Source of the DNA: Rusavskia elegans
Taxonomy: Eukaryota > Ascomycota > Lecanoromycetes > Teloschistales > Teloschistaceae
Reading direction: 5' to 3'
DNA: 64,000 bases
Assembly: GCA_011316305.1 (NCBI GenBank)
Contig: SAUG01000159.1
Coordinates: forward strand, 1 to 64,000
Shown here piece after piece: positions 44,560-56,483 of this stretch; position 1 is the stretch's first letter, and every line of letters starts with the position of its first letter. The notes under the pieces were generated by a model that was not told the DNA's origin, made no database searches, and saw nothing but the letters and a program-made list of their open reading frames with translations. The position numbers were made by a program, and so were the translations under genes.

Positions 44560-46449
44560 ATGGATATTCACGACTTCGCCAATCACTTCGCACATCCCGA
44601 GCAGTCGATGTCATCCACCAATACGCCCTCAAACCTTGACATGGCTTACGCACCAAATTTCTTCGACACGGCGAGTAATGATCCCACCGCCAACCAAGAT
44701 AACATCAACACAAGCCTTGATCCCGCCAACCCTCCAGTGGCAACCTCCACGGCTGGGCAGACCACCTCCAGTCATCAAAGCCGAATCCGAGATCCCAAAA
44801 TCCTCGAATTGGCCACTTCGCTACAACAAGGCTTGGTTTCGCACGCTACCGACGGGCGGACCCAACCTGCATGGGAGGCCTTCTGCCAGTTCACCGATGC
44901 GTTGAAAGCTCGCAGCCACCACCAAGGACTAGGCTATCGCGTTGCAAAGCATCTGGATAGCTTCACCACTGATCCGAATGACAAAACCACACTCGCCGCT
45001 GACCAGCTCATGCGTCAGCTCTCCAACACTTTTATCAAGGTGATAGAAGAGAAAGAGCGTGCGCAAGAGGCCGTGCAGAAACAGAAAGAAGAGATTGACC
45101 GGCTCCGCAACGAACGCGACCAGTATCGTACCAAGGCCTTTTCTACTGACCATCTTGTGGCTCATGTTCAGCAACGGACGCAAGAACTCCAACAAAGTCT
45201 TCATGAAATTGGGAGACTGAACGAGATCAACAAGGGTCTCAGGGCATCTAATACTTCACTCGCGCAGCGCTGCAAAGAAACCGCACCCAGAATTCTTTCA
45301 AACGAGGAAGTCATCAAACGGTATGATGAAGTGAATTCCCATCTTACCAGCGTTCCAGCCACATCAGGAACGGCCCAGACCGAGGGCTCGCTGAATTCAT
45401 CTTCTCCATGGCCACCGTCAATCATGACACTGCCAGAGCAGACTACTCAGTACCGCGGAAGCATCCAAACCAATCAGATTTTAGAATCATTCCAGCCGGG
45501 TCTGATTACACCACCAACCAGCACAGGCTCATCGCCTCTCACAAAAATCGTAACGCCTCACCATCGGGAGCCTCCCCTTCATCAATGCCGCAATGGGCGC
45601 ATTAAGCATAAGGAAACTCCAACACAGGCGCTTCCATCCAATACGTTCGAAGGAATGCCTCGTGTCCCAGCCAGTCTGACAAATATCGACATGAATGACG
45701 CAGCCTATGGCGGTGAAGGAGCTTCAATGGGACATTTATCTCAGCAAGATCTTACGGCCAAACTCCGCTATGCACTCCAGGGATCCTCATCCCCTGATAC
45801 ATCCTATATTCCATGCTCAAGCTTTGGCAGCGAAGACGCCAACCCAGATCAGACGAGTATCCCCACGATACCAGGTAATACCTCGGGGCCAAACCAAGCC
45901 AGCCCATTTTACAACCACAACGCCCAAGCTCAACCTCAGTGGGCTGTACACCCTCCGCAACACAAGCAACATCCAGCAACAAAACGGTGGTTGCAGAATA
46001 CCGCTGGCGTCCAGCAGCAAACTGGTCAGAAGCGTGGCTCTGAATGGCTCAACGACGTCGCGCCAGCCAGTGGAGTACCACTTCCATCGAAGAAAGTGAA
46101 AAACGCGATGTCAACGGACATGGCTAAGAAAGAGCGAGCTCCGAAGAAGACACCTGTCAAGAAGGCAGCATCAAAGAAGACTGAGCCGAAGCGGAAAGCC
46201 CCAGGCAAAACTAAGAAGGATAAGGAATTGGAGGAGAGCATGTGGACGCCTGAAATGATTAACCTGCAAAGAGAGCTTCTCGGGCAACCAAAGGAGCCAC
46301 CACCAGCCTCGGAGCCCCCGAAGGCGATGGAGACGATCACAATCCCGGAAGAGGTCGATAACGATAACGAAGATCAGGCACTGAGGGATCTCCTCGAGGA
46401 ATTTAGAAACATGGAAGAGGAGGGAGCAACAGCTGCAGGCAACACCTAG
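44560..46449 (+). CDS. disordered coiled-coil protein, probably nuclear, unknown function
   Basis: Single exon, 629 aa from ATG 44560 (MDIHDFANHF). Residues about 85-150 look helical and folded (DPKILELATSLQQGL, AWEAFCQFTDALKAR). Residues about 150-235 form a coiled coil (IEEKERAQEAVQKQKEEIDRL in part). The middle is disordered, rich in P, S, T, Q and N. A lysine-rich block near residues 515-560 (KKERAPKKTPVKKAASKK) resembles a nuclear-localisation or DNA-binding tail, followed by WTPEMINLQRELLGQ and an acidic helical end. I do not recognise it. The frame is open upstream to 44377 but codes a hydrophobic stretch unlike the rest, so I start at 44560. Confidence 0.75.
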   Translation: MDIHDFANHFAHPEQSMSSTNTPSNLDMAYAPNFFDTASNDPTANQDNINTSLDPANPPVATSTAGQTTSSHQSRIRDPKILELATSLQQGLVSHATDGRTQPAWEAFCQFTDALKARSHHQGLGYRVAKHLDSFTTDPNDKTTLAADQLMRQLSNTFIKVIEEKERAQEAVQKQKEEIDRLRNERDQYRTKAFSTDHLVAHVQQRTQELQQSLHEIGRLNEINKGLRASNTSLAQRCKETAPRILSNEEVIKRYDEVNSHLTSVPATSGTAQTEGSLNSSSPWPPSIMTLPEQTTQYRGSIQTNQILESFQPGLITPPTSTGSSPLTKIVTPHHREPPLHQCRNGRIKHKETPTQALPSNTFEGMPRVPASLTNIDMNDAAYGGEGASMGHLSQQDLTAKLRYALQGSSSPDTSYIPCSSFGSEDANPDQTSIPTIPGNTSGPNQASPFYNHNAQAQPQWAVHPPQHKQHPATKRWLQNTAGVQQQTGQKRGSEWLNDVAPASGVPLPSKKVKNAMSTDMAKKERAPKKTPVKKAASKKTEPKRKAPGKTKKDKELEESMWTPEMINLQRELLGQPKEPPPASEPPKAMETITIPEEVDNDNEDQALRDLLEEFRNMEEEGATAAGNT

Positions 46450-47787
46450 TCCAAGAAGGACGGAGCGAAATCGGATGATACAACTCCAAGGAAACATGGA
46501 GAGAGAGAAATAGAGAATGAACAGGTTGCGAAGACGAGGAGCGACTGCAAGAGGAAGATATTGGGCGGACACCTTTCCATTACCAATTACCAGAATGTCT
46601 TGGCTGGAACTTACAATGTTGGAAAGGGCGTGCGAGGACAGCAAGCCAGTATTGAACATGTTTGTGAATGTGGAGCGATTAGTAGAGCCCTCTACTGGAA
46701 ACATCGGAAGAATGGAAAAAGCTTGCAGAGGCCTGCAAGCTAAAAAGGGCTTCTCGTTGGGATTCTTTGTTATCGGCGTTTCGAATAGTTCATCTTGTCT
46801 TGCGTGCCAATCCATGTAAAGCCAAAAAAAAGTTGAAAACTAGAAAGTCTAAATCCAGATGAACTGTCTTCGTGGTTTGACCGTTTGAATGTCTGTGATA
46901 CTGAGTGTAGCTTGATGGTCGTTGCCCTTTTGCTTCCGCCAAATTAGTTCGATATATTGCGGACTTTCCAACTCAAAATCTAATGACTTGAACACACCCA
47001 TAATGATAATTCCTCTTCTCAAGATGATGTCAAAACAAGTCTTCACGATGACAGAGCGGGGACCCCTCTGACCGAAACGAAAGAACGACGACTCTACTGA
47101 AGAGGAGGATAACAAGTTTCTCAACGACGAATAATTTATCAAAAAATACTCCCCGAAGGACCCACAACAAGCTGAACTACGTTCTCGCCTCGAAGCCGAG
47201 AGGGTCCCCCAAGCTACAGAGTGAGAAGTATATCGAGACCGCTTCATCCGGAGACCGAATGTGAGTAAAGAGCTACCTTACCATGCTGTCCAGTTTTTCC
47301 AAGAAGTCTCGAAAATTACCCACTGAGCTTTCACGTTCTCATAGGTCGATTTATACCGACGACAACATCTGATCGTACCATCATGATTTTATCGCAGATA
47401 GGATGTTACTACGTACCCTCATTCAACCAGGGTGTGTAAGGATAACAAAGTCATGTTACCAGGGCATCGATTAAGGCTTGACAAGCAGAAGTATTTGCTA
47501 TGAAATCAGTATCGCTTCAGGGTACTTACTTGGCTCAAGTTTTCCGTTTAGTCTATACAAGGCCGCAATCCGCCCGGCCGTATACATAAGCTATAATGCG
47601 CTGAGACGCGGCTTGAATCTTGAGCATTCACCGCTGTGACGAAGAATCACAACGATACATTGCTTTGCAGCAAGTATGATGCATCAGACTCCCATGCCTA
47701 TGTCCATGTCCTTTCCGTCCCCAACTCCCTAGAAATACATACGTCCGGGTATCATTCGCTCATTTGAAACGCACAGGAACCCACTCC
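46450..47787. other. 1.3-kb intergenic between convergent genes
   Basis: Between the coiled-coil gene and NUP133 3' ends. Apart from the coding-like fragment at 47072-47223 nothing stands out; other open frames are on the antisense of the upstream gene or lack motifs. Confidence 0.45.
47072..47223 (+). pseudogene. possible broken coding remnant
   Basis: Read in the frame starting at 47072, codons give an acidic and basic mix (PKRKNDDSTEEEDNKFLNDE), one TAA stop, then FIKKYSPKDPQQAELRSRLE and AERVPQATE before a final stop. The second half reads strongly like real protein, and a GT donor-like site overlaps its end. No ATG, parent gene or family is recognised. It may be a decayed gene, an unrecognised exon, or chance. 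Confidence 0.25.
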
Positions 47788-50700
47788 CTACCCCATAACC
47801 ACATCTCCCTCCTCATCCGTCTCTAACCTCGACCTACCCACAGCAGCATTCTTCTTCTCCATCCCGTCGACCCCCCAAGCAGCTCGATCGTCCCTGCTCT
47901 TCTTCTCCCAAGAAATCTGCTCGGCTTCGACCCGCTTGCTCTCCTCCTCTCCATTTCGATCTGCTTCGTTCCTGACGCTCGAGTGGGCTGCGTCGACGAT
48001 GCCTTTCCACCATTCTTCCAGTCGTCCTTTTTCGATGCATGACCTCAGAGCGGTGTCTTCGATTTCTAAATCTTTGGCGATGACTGACAAGGCGTTATCG
48101 GTCGCGTCGCTGTAGCGCGATGAGGTCCTGAGAGAGGGCACGGTCGTGCCGACGCCACGGAGCGTAGAGGGGTTGGGCGGTGGATTCTGGTCCCAGGAAC
48201 CTGGTCTCGAGGTCAGTACTAAATGTCAAATGGGATTGTGACTGACAAGGAAGGGGCCATACCCGACTTGAAACCCTCTCTAAGTGTCTTGAAAAGTGCC
48301 GTGGCCCCCGCCTCATTCTCGACCTGTGTTTCATCCTTGAGCTCTGTGCGATTGATACTCGGCCAGTCATCTTGAATGATACAGCGCCGCCAGATGATCT
48401 TTTCGAGTAGTTCTTTGCTCGCGAGGTCTCCCGTGCTATCCGCGTGCAGACGCACCACCTGCAATGCGATCATGAAGCGGCAAATAGCGAAGTCGCTATC
48501 GGGGTCTAGGCCGTCCTCATCCATGAATGTGATCATGTCAGCGAGATCCTCAGCATCGAGAACCCTTTCCTCCACCAGTCTGGCAACGTGGAGCTTCATC
48601 GCTCCGCGGAGGGCAGGCTTTCCTTTCACGAATCGCTTGCCATATTGTTCCATCACTACCTCGGTCTTTGCAGGCGTATCGTTAAGTGCCCTCCTTAGGG
48701 TTGGTCTCAGATAGTCATGCAGCTGTTCTTGGACAGAGAGTACTTCCAGTCTGCCGTCCATTGTGTGAAAGAAAGATTTCACGTCATCGGCTTCTTTTTG
48801 CTGGACACTGACAGCGGCCATAGTGGCTAACTTGCTGATACTTACTTGGATCTTCTTCGCCCAAAGGGTGTCTGCTTGCTTCTGGGCGGATCTCAAACCG
48901 TCGGCAGCAGCAGCATATTGGCCCTCGACAGAGACTTCGTTGATCCAGCTGAAATTGCTACATTCTGGATGATTTCGAAGAAACGCCGTCAGATGGCGTC
49001 GTTGCTTACGGCCGTGCGTGAGCAGACTCGAAATCCGATCTTGGGCGACAAATCTTGCAAAGTATGCATTCGCCCACGCCGTACCATATTTATCAAAGTA
49101 CTCGTCCACAAATCCCTCGCAGGTGGCAATCTTCGTGCGCACCTCCTCCGAATTTTCGCCGGCCTTGACGAGATCGCTTAACTCCTCCTGTGATACCTGA
49201 ATCTCTGATTCGAGAACTTCCGCAAGTGCGTCCATGTCTCGGTATTTTTCTCCCAGTTCAACTGCTGCCAACAATTGACCCATCTCGGCGAGCCCCTTCA
49301 GGAATGCCTTCCTGGGATCACTAAAATGCTTTTCGAGGTCTTGGCCTAGCTTTCGAGTCCGGACTTGATCACTGGCTTGGAGGAATTGGAAGCGCTCGAT
49401 TTGCGTTTTGCAGATGGCATCAATAAGACGGGCGTTCTTTTCCGCTATCTTTAGTAGAAGTTCCGGAGGGGGGCCAACCCCTTCCTCGTCAGAAGAATTG
49501 GGAGAAAGATCGCTTGCAAAGGTCTGAAAGTACTCGGCGAGCGTTTGGACGGCTTCACAGACTATGTTACTAGACGTCCAGGGCTGAGGCATGCCGTCGT
49601 ATTCTTTGTAGTCCCTCTGCAGCAATCCCTCGAACATGGCGTCCTCATTGAATCCATACAACGAAGCGTTGCTTTGACGAAAGCTGTAGGCTGTCTCAAG
49701 TGCCATGAGCTGTAGATCATACGCTTGGCTGATGAGTCGGGCACGGTAGGCCGAGCTCATGGGCTGGCCGTCTTCGATGCTCCATCTGTGAAGCGTATCA
49801 AGCGCCTTGAAGGCCCATGGGACCACGAATTCAAGTCGCCAAACATCTTTGATTAGCCAGTGCCGCACATGGTCGGTCTCATGATGCTCCGGCCGATTCT
49901 CTGTTTTATCATTTTCGCTAATGCATTCCACGAGCTCGTACAACAAGATCTTCTCCCCTTCGTGGGTATGAGAAACCGCATCATTATAGACGCGCCAGAT
50001 AGCTCTCGCTGCAGCCATCTTCTCCGCTTCCCAAAGAAGCTTCCACCTAGTGACGTGGTCCAGAGGGTGACAGTGTTTCCTCAGGTGCTTGATCAATTCG
50101 GCCAAGGCGGTGGCACGTTTCTGGAGATGGTGTTCCATGCTTGGGCCGGCGGTAGAAAGGTGTTTGGACGAGCTGCTTGTAATTGAACGACTGATACGAA
50201 GTGCTGCGTCACGCACATCCTCAGTCGCAAATTGCATTTCAGGTCGACCGGACATGTCTAGCAGACTTTGCTGAGACCCATAGAACACGGCCTGCTCGAG
50301 CTTGGTTTCCGCAGTAAGTGCTGTTCGGTCCGCAGAAGTCAGGCCCTCTTCAACGGACGCGACACTCACTCGGATAACACCATAACCACGTATCATTATC
50401 GTACATGCCGAACCACGGTGATCCTTTTCCATGGCGTCCGCGGCGCACCCTACCATAGCATAGCCCTTGTCTTTGCGGAGGTCTAGAACATCTTGAAAGG
50501 GGTCGGGGACTCTCCGCGCTTCGGTCTGAAGCTGCGAGTCTGGAGATTCTTCAATCTCTTCAAGTGACACCAAGACCACACTTGTCTCGAAGACAATATA
50601 AGCAATCTGGCTTGGATCAGGAACGAGCAGCTGTGGTTTGGGGGCTGTTCCTGTTGCCAAAGCAGACCGGTAACACGTAATCGGATGAACGACCGGGACA

Positions 50701-52010
50701 TCGATCTCGCCGTGTGTGATGTTGACGACATGTAGATTGTACTGCGTGGTGTTGACGCCTGACATGACTGTGAGTACAAGGAGTCTTGTTGCAGAGCTGG
50801 CCGTAGAGCTCGTCACTTCCTGTCCTGTCACCACTGCAGGAAGAAAGGCCAGGTCGAGAACTTTGAGAAACTGGTTGTCGCTATCGCGCGGGAAGGTGCC
50901 TGTGTCCTGGATGGATTTCAGGAGCTGCGACTTGGCATCCACCTCGTATTTCAGCGAATGAGCTCCGTTCCAGTTCATGTCCCAGACCTGGAGTAGTCCC
51001 TTCGTTGTTCCAACGATGCACTCTCGCTGTGCCTTGTGTAAGAGATGACCTGCTTTGACCGCAACGACGTCTCTGAGCCATCCGCCACCACCAAAGACGT
51101 TCCTCAGACTACCGAAGATACCGCCAGCCTCGGCGCCGCTGTTAGGAAGGATCTGGGTGCCAATGCTGGCTTTGCCCTGGACATCTGCAACAGTCAAATG
51201 CACAATCTTTCCTGAGGTGCAGGTAAGGAGAAACCCTTGTGGCTCAGCTTCCGTGACTTCGCTTATGTGTTCTCCAGCGGCCAGCCCGGTTACAAACCCC
51301 TGGGTGGCTTGTTGTCTTTGTCGCCCACGATCTACACTGGCCGCACTTGACAGGCTATCCCAGTATGAAACTTTGCCAGACACCGGCATGATTATGAGCA
51401 GACCTGGCTCCGGGGATAACGGGACTAAAATACCCAATGGTAATGGGTCTTCTGAACTGTTGGCGACATGGAGAAGCTGGACAACGATTGGTTTTGATGA
51501 ACCTGTAGCGTTAGAAGCTTGCTTGTAGCGCCATATGAAAGCTTGTGTTTGTGTTATAGCAACAGCATAGCCTAGGCTTGGTGCGAAATTTCCATGCCAT
51601 TTTCCCGAATTCCCTTGCTCCTGAAACTGGATGGGCGTCGTTGCCAATCGGTTCACAGCGTAGGTGTCGTTCTTGGTGAGCTCGATGCTACCATCGCCTC
51701 TGTTGCTTCTCCTTTCTCTCTCTGGCTTCCTACTATTTCTGTTTCTGATGGCTAGGCTGGTGTTCTCGCCGCCTGCAGGACTGTGACTTCCCGGTCGAAG
51801 GTAGCCGTTTGCTGCGGGCGAGGATTCATGGTTGTGCAGATGACCATTCGGGGACTGGTGGAGCGGCTGAAATGTCTCTGTCGTTAGACCCGACCTCTTC
51901 AATCTCTTTGGCAACTGCCGTACAGCGACAGAATCATCGGAACCCGTACGTTGTCGACGGCGAGGATTGCGCAACGCCGTACTGGCAGGAACTGTGGAAT
52001 TGGAGAACAT
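47788..52010 (-). CDS. NUP133: nucleoporin Nup133
   Basis: Exons 52010-48263 and 48200-47788 (minus strand), 62-bp intron; 1386 aa. A disordered basic N-terminus (residues 1-105) precedes a beta-propeller domain (about 110-560; FIWRYKQ, PGLLIIMPVSGKVSYWDSL, GGGGWLRDVVAVKAG). The long alpha-helical C-terminal domain includes DHVTRWKLLWEAEKMAAA, LFGEKYRDM-like helices and FDKYGTAWANAYFARF. This is the plan of Nup133, the outer-ring (Y-complex) member of the nuclear pore scaffold. The C-terminal exon is charged and helical (LEEWWKGIVDAAH) and ends EEGDVVMG. The splice keeps the frame and follows the EGFKSG helix. Confidence 0.9.
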
Positions 52011-52496
52011 TCTGGCAACAACAGCTTGCGCTTAACATGTCAGCTTTGAGACCATATATGACACGAATGATTGATGGAACGTCCTATTGATAATGAGAAC
52101 AAAACTATTTACATCAGTTGTACCTTGTCGTCGACAAAAGTTCGCGACTGGGTAGCGGAGCTTTCCGCGCAATGTTTGCTAGCGTGCCCGAGCTGAGTGG
52201 CCTTTTTCACGCCTGCCTGCCTACAAGGAATATCAACCTGAAAATTGTACCAATACTCAGTTGAAAGGCTTCGTGAAATTCATTTAGACTATTTCTGATG
52301 ATCACTTGCGCTGGAGGTACTATGTAACTCCTTTCAAGCCATCAGAAGCTCTCGTACCCTTCCTTCAAGCTGTGATGTTGTCATACATTCCTTTGCTCCA
52401 AATCAACCCGGTATGTTTTACAAGCACTGATGCCCAGCCCTGGTACTTGGAGTAATAGCAGGAGGTAGAGCAGGCGTCAGGTTAACGTCGCGGCCC
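52011..52496. other. intergenic, upstream of NUP133
   Basis: Promoter/leader of NUP133 and 3' region of the next minus-strand gene. No gene seen. Confidence 0.5.
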
Positions 52497-52966
52497 CTAA
52501 GCCTTCTTCGCTTGTTCCTCCCCGTCAACGCTGGCAGTGCTGGTGCTATCGGCGCTCTCGGCTTTCTCCAAGCCAATGTGTTCTTCGTTCAGACCGTCAT
52601 CCTGAGCCCCATGGAATTCCTCCTCGAACATGGGCTCGGCCTCGACCGTCTCGAACTTGGTCTTGAAGTCGGAGATGGCATGACCGTGAGAGCTGCTATT
52701 GGAACGACGGCGGGCATTGGTGAAGTTGTACCCATAGTCCTGCCCCTCTTCGCCCGGAGTACCCCTTCGGAAGCAAGGCAGTGAGCATCCAGGAATAGAC
52801 ATGGCCAAAGCGTTGGACTCGGAGCTTACCAATTGCCCTTCCCTCCGCCTTCCTTCTTCACTTTCTTTGGGTCAGCGTCGACATGACCCGACTTGGCGAA
52901 GTAACGAGGGAGATGGTCTTCAGCAACAGCGGTTCCGTCGGCAAGGGCAACATGATCACGATCATT
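52497..52966 (-). CDS. small conserved acidic protein; 5' end unresolved
   Basis: Exons 52966-52830 and 52764-52497 (minus strand), at least 134 aa. The intron splits the tryptophan in GKGNWGTPGEEG. Exon A has RDHVALADGTAVAEDHLPRY and FAKSGHVDADPKKVKKEG, a pattern I know from small stress- or conidiation-associated ascomycete proteins. Exon B has YGYNFTNARRRSNSSSHG, then an acidic disordered tail. The exon A frame contains no ATG, so the start must lie in an upstream exon; a donor-like GTAAGT at about 53134 (minus) suggests an intron of ~165 bp, but I could not find an in-frame ATG before it. Function unknown. Confidence 0.6.
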
Positions 52967-53987
52967 CTGTTTATGAGAACGCGTCACTATTGACGATTGT
53001 CAGTGTTTCTAGCCCGAATGAAATCGGTATAGTGCAACGAGGATTGGGGAACAAAAAGGTCCGGATGTCAGCGGGCACAAGACCCCAGCAAAAAGTGCAG
53101 GGGCGACATGGCTACGGTGGTGAATGAACTTACTCTCGATAGCTTCTGGATTGATATGGGTCTGCACTTGATCGAGTGAGGATGGTTGAGCTGATGGGTG
53201 GGATGTTTGTGAGGATTGTAGATGGGGTTGTGATGAGTGAAAGAAGGGTCGACTACAACTTGAACAAGGGGGAGATGACGTGTGATTGGACAATGGATAT
53301 TTACAGCTGGTCACGATCGTGATCCGAGTCGTATCGCGGCGAATCAGCGGTTTCGGTCAGATGACGATATGGTCGTGTAGTAATCACGATAGTCGATATC
53401 TTGGTTCACAATCGCTGAAGATGATGGACTTGGACTGTTACGAAGCCTGCGGTAAATCAGGGACGAAGAGAGCCTGGGTTCTGGTAGTTTCGGCCACTCC
53501 TCCTCTGCGAGTCAGCTGTTCCTGGCTATCATCCTTCCCCACGTTTTACCCCACAACGTTATAATGATGGCTCACGTGAGAGTCTTCTCAATGTCGGTCG
53601 GCTCGGATTCTGGCGTTGAGTAAGGTACTAACGAAGCACAGGTACCTTACAAACTCCAGGCCCAAAGTAGGGAAACTTCTGAAGAGGTCTAGAACAGTGC
53701 TTTGGAGATATTCGTCTGACCTTTTCCCTCCACTTCCATCCGACGGAGCTCATCTACGGTGTACCTTAGATACGTTTCACGAATCTCGACCCCGCGAATT
53801 CTTGGCATCAGAATAAATCATTAGCAATCACGACAGTCATGCGTGACAACAGAGAAAGGCCGTTTATCGGAAAATTGTTCCCACTTATGCAGCCCTGATC
53901 TGTCCGAAAAGACTTCCTGCCCTCATCTCACTCTCGTGCACTGAAAATTCAAGTCCCTCCCTCGCAAGAACTAACTGCAACATCACC
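52967..53987. other. divergent region with unresolved 5' exon
   Basis: Contains the missing start of the small acidic protein gene (minus), probably as an upstream exon ending near 53135, and the DRE2 promoter (plus). No other gene or repeat seen. Confidence 0.45.
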
Positions 53988-55071
53988 ATGTCGCCTTCAG
54001 TAATCCTCGACAACGCCTCCGATTTCCATTCCACAGCTGCTACCGCCCAAAGCAATGGAACCCCTCCCCGTATCCTCCTCCTCTCACCTCCCTCCCTATC
54101 AAGTCATCCCGAGAAATTGGACGGCATCGTTGCCGCTCACGACCGGAGCGCCACCGACATCCAAATGCTCGACCGCCTCTCCCTCTCACTAGTCCACCTC
54201 CCCGAAGCAACCTACGACATCGTCCTCGTTCTCCTAGACGCCGACCAAACCCGCAAAGAATCCTCAAGACTTCTCACTGGCTCCGTCCTACAGCTGGTAG
54301 TTAAGTCCCTGAAGCCCGGAGGCACTTTGACAAGTCAAGATGGCACTTTAGCGGACACAGAATCACCAGAGCGAAGCGAGGCTATCTTCGCTGGCTTGGT
54401 CATAGAGAACGGCAATATGGTGAAGCCGAATTACAGCGCAACCGACTCGGTACCGTTACGGTTCGGCAAGCAAAAGGTGGATGGCGGTGCTATGGCCACT
54501 ACCAGTCCCGCAGGCACAGGGGCGGTATCTCTCAACCTCACAGGGAAGCGGAAGAATGGTCCCGCAGAGGAAACCACCGCTGCGCCTGCGGGTGTCGGTT
54601 TCGTCCTGCCAGGCGACGACTTGAACGGCGACGACGAGAACGACGACGACGAGCTAATCGACGAAGACGAACTACTATCCGACGAAGACATGAAATCAAC
54701 CGTCGTCCAGCGTAAGCAATCCCTTCCCCACCCCTGAATCTCAACCTCAACCCCCTAACCACCATCCAACAGCCGTCGAATGCCGCCCCAAAACCGGCAA
54801 GCGCCGCCGCGCCTGCAAAGACTGCACCTGCGGTCTCGCCCAGCGCCTCGAAGCCGAAGACACAGCCAAGCGCAGCACGGCCGACCAACAGCTCGCGAAG
54901 CTCAAGGCCGACGAACTCTCCGAGGTCGATTTCACCGTCCAGGGGAAAGTGGGCAGCTGTGGGAATTGCGCGCTCGGGGATGCGTTCCGGTGTGATGGGT
55001 GCCCGTATATTGGGCAGCCGGCTTTCAAGCCGGGGGAGGAGGTTAAGATTGCGAATGAAGTTCAATTGTAG
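53988..55071 (+). CDS. DRE2: Fe-S cluster assembly protein Dre2 (anamorsin)
   Basis: Exons 53988-54711 and 54773-55071; 340 aa. The N-terminal ~150 residues form the methyltransferase-like domain ([28 protein letters not shown]). An acidic linker ([17 protein letters not shown]) follows. The C-terminal CIAPIN1 domain has both cluster motifs: motif A, C-x10-C-x2-C-x-C in [18 protein letters not shown] near residue 245, and motif B, C-x2-C-x7-C-x2-C in [15 protein letters not shown] near 310. With Tah18 it supplies electrons to the cytosolic Fe-S assembly machinery. The intron lies just before motif A. Confidence 0.95.
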
Positions 55072-55724
55072 TGTGTTTCGGGATGGCATGATGAGTGCGA
55101 GACAGCTCGATTCGATCTTGTCTCGGATGTCGGTGTATATGGCGGATGGTAACACTGGCGTCGACAATGGGTAAAAATGTGATATCTTTTTGCCATCATC
55201 GGCGTCGATAACCGATACCTCGATGTCATGGTGGAATGGGGTTTGGGATCTAACATCGAACTATCTTAACCGCTGCAAGACGGAGCATGGCCCCGTCATA
55301 CGTAGCCGGAAGTACAACCAAAGGTATCGACTGGTCAAGGTTTATTCCTCGACTACCTGCAGATATTACCACGATACTCCATACGAACGTCAAATGATGT
55401 TGATCCATGTGCAGAGGTCCGCAGAGACATGGGATGGGAACTGGCTGTACAGGGACGTATTCGGTGCAACGAGGGACTCACGTCAGAGGATCGCGAGAGA
55501 ATCATTTTATCGATGCTTTTATTAATTGATTTGTAATTTATCCACTGCTTCAGCTAGTCATTCCTGCTGCCGCAGAAAGTCAAAATGGAAAGACCTGCGA
55601 GGCTGTCCAAATCTTGACGCCTGTGCCTTTCGAGAACCAATGGACGCATGGTAAGAATGTTAGATAATCCTATGTTGATTGTGAAGTGCCTCGAATGCGG
55701 TTGACGGGATTGCTGAACCAGGCC
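55072..55724. other. intergenic between convergent genes
   Basis: Between DRE2 and BTB-protein 3' ends. No gene or repeat seen. Confidence 0.5.
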
Positions 55725-56483
55725 TCAGTCTTCCGTGGCCTCGGCTGTGGGTTCTCGACCGGGAAGACTGTCCAGATAATGAACGTAATAACGCTGCGCA
55801 GTCAAGCCGTAAGGTCGGTTTTTCTTCACGGTTTGGGTCGAAGGTCGCGGGAATGCCTCAACATAGCCCTCGAAGAACTGTGTGATGAAGGCTTTCGGGT
55901 ACCCTTCGTCTTGAAATTTGTCCATCAGCCCTTTCAGCGGACCTTCCCAGACGTAGCCGTCCACAATCAGCTTCCGAATCGGCGATCCTTCTCCGCTGTT
56001 CTCGAATGCGGTTTGGATGTCTTTGAGCCGGAATTCTCGAGGTGGTTCGATGATAGCAATCCTCAGGGCCTCGATGGCAGCATTTTGAAACCCAGGGACT
56101 TGGACTTTGTCTCCAAAAATCCAAAGACTCAGGAGGAGAGACATGTCTTTCGTCTGACCAAGTTCGAGATCCAACCCAGCCCCGTATAGCCAGTTCTGAA
56201 AGATTTCATACACCTGGGGTTCATCGGCAGGTAGGTTGATGATGTTTGACTTTGCCTCTTCCCAACTGCCGTTCATCATGGACCTGAAGAACGGCGAATA
56301 ATAACATAGAAGCTCGCGGTGAGTGCTGTAGCTGTCTTGGGTGTGGGTGTGGTCGTCGGAGCCGACATTGACAGTCACCACAGATCGAAGTAAAGGCCTG
56401 AAAGGATTAGCGTCAAGCGATAAGAACGGAACAAGGCTCCTACTTTTTGGGGGGACGTTTGCCTTGATACGTCTTGGCTTCAT
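55725..56483 (-). CDS. BTB/POZ domain protein
   Basis: Single exon, 252 aa, ATG at 56483. The BTB domain starts near residue 35 (VVTVNVGSDDHTHTQDSYSTHRE in parts) and includes THRELLCYYSPFFRSMM, NGSWEEAKSNIINLP, YEIFQNWLYGAGL and the helical LLLSLWIFGDKVQVPGF. This is the compact fungal BTB type with no kelch, MATH or zinc-finger partner. Such proteins are usually adaptors, for example for Cul3 ligases, but no partner can be named. The C-terminal 100 residues are helical (KGLMDKFQDEGY; FITQFFEGYVEAF). Confidence 0.85.
   Translation of the reverse strand: MKPRRIKANVPPKSRSLVPFLSLDANPFRPLLRSVVTVNVGSDDHTHTQDSYSTHRELLCYYSPFFRSMMNGSWEEAKSNIINLPADEPQVYEIFQNWLYGAGLDLELGQTKDMSLLLSLWIFGDKVQVPGFQNAAIEALRIAIIEPPREFRLKDIQTAFENSGEGSPIRKLIVDGYVWEGPLKGLMDKFQDEGYPKAFITQFFEGYVEAFPRPSTQTVKKNRPYGLTAQRYYVHYLDSLPGREPTAEATED

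Noticed and set aside
46171..47247. Minus-strand frames of 133-214 codons over and beyond the coiled-coil gene
   Set aside because: The first is antisense to a strongly coding exon; the second has no protein features.
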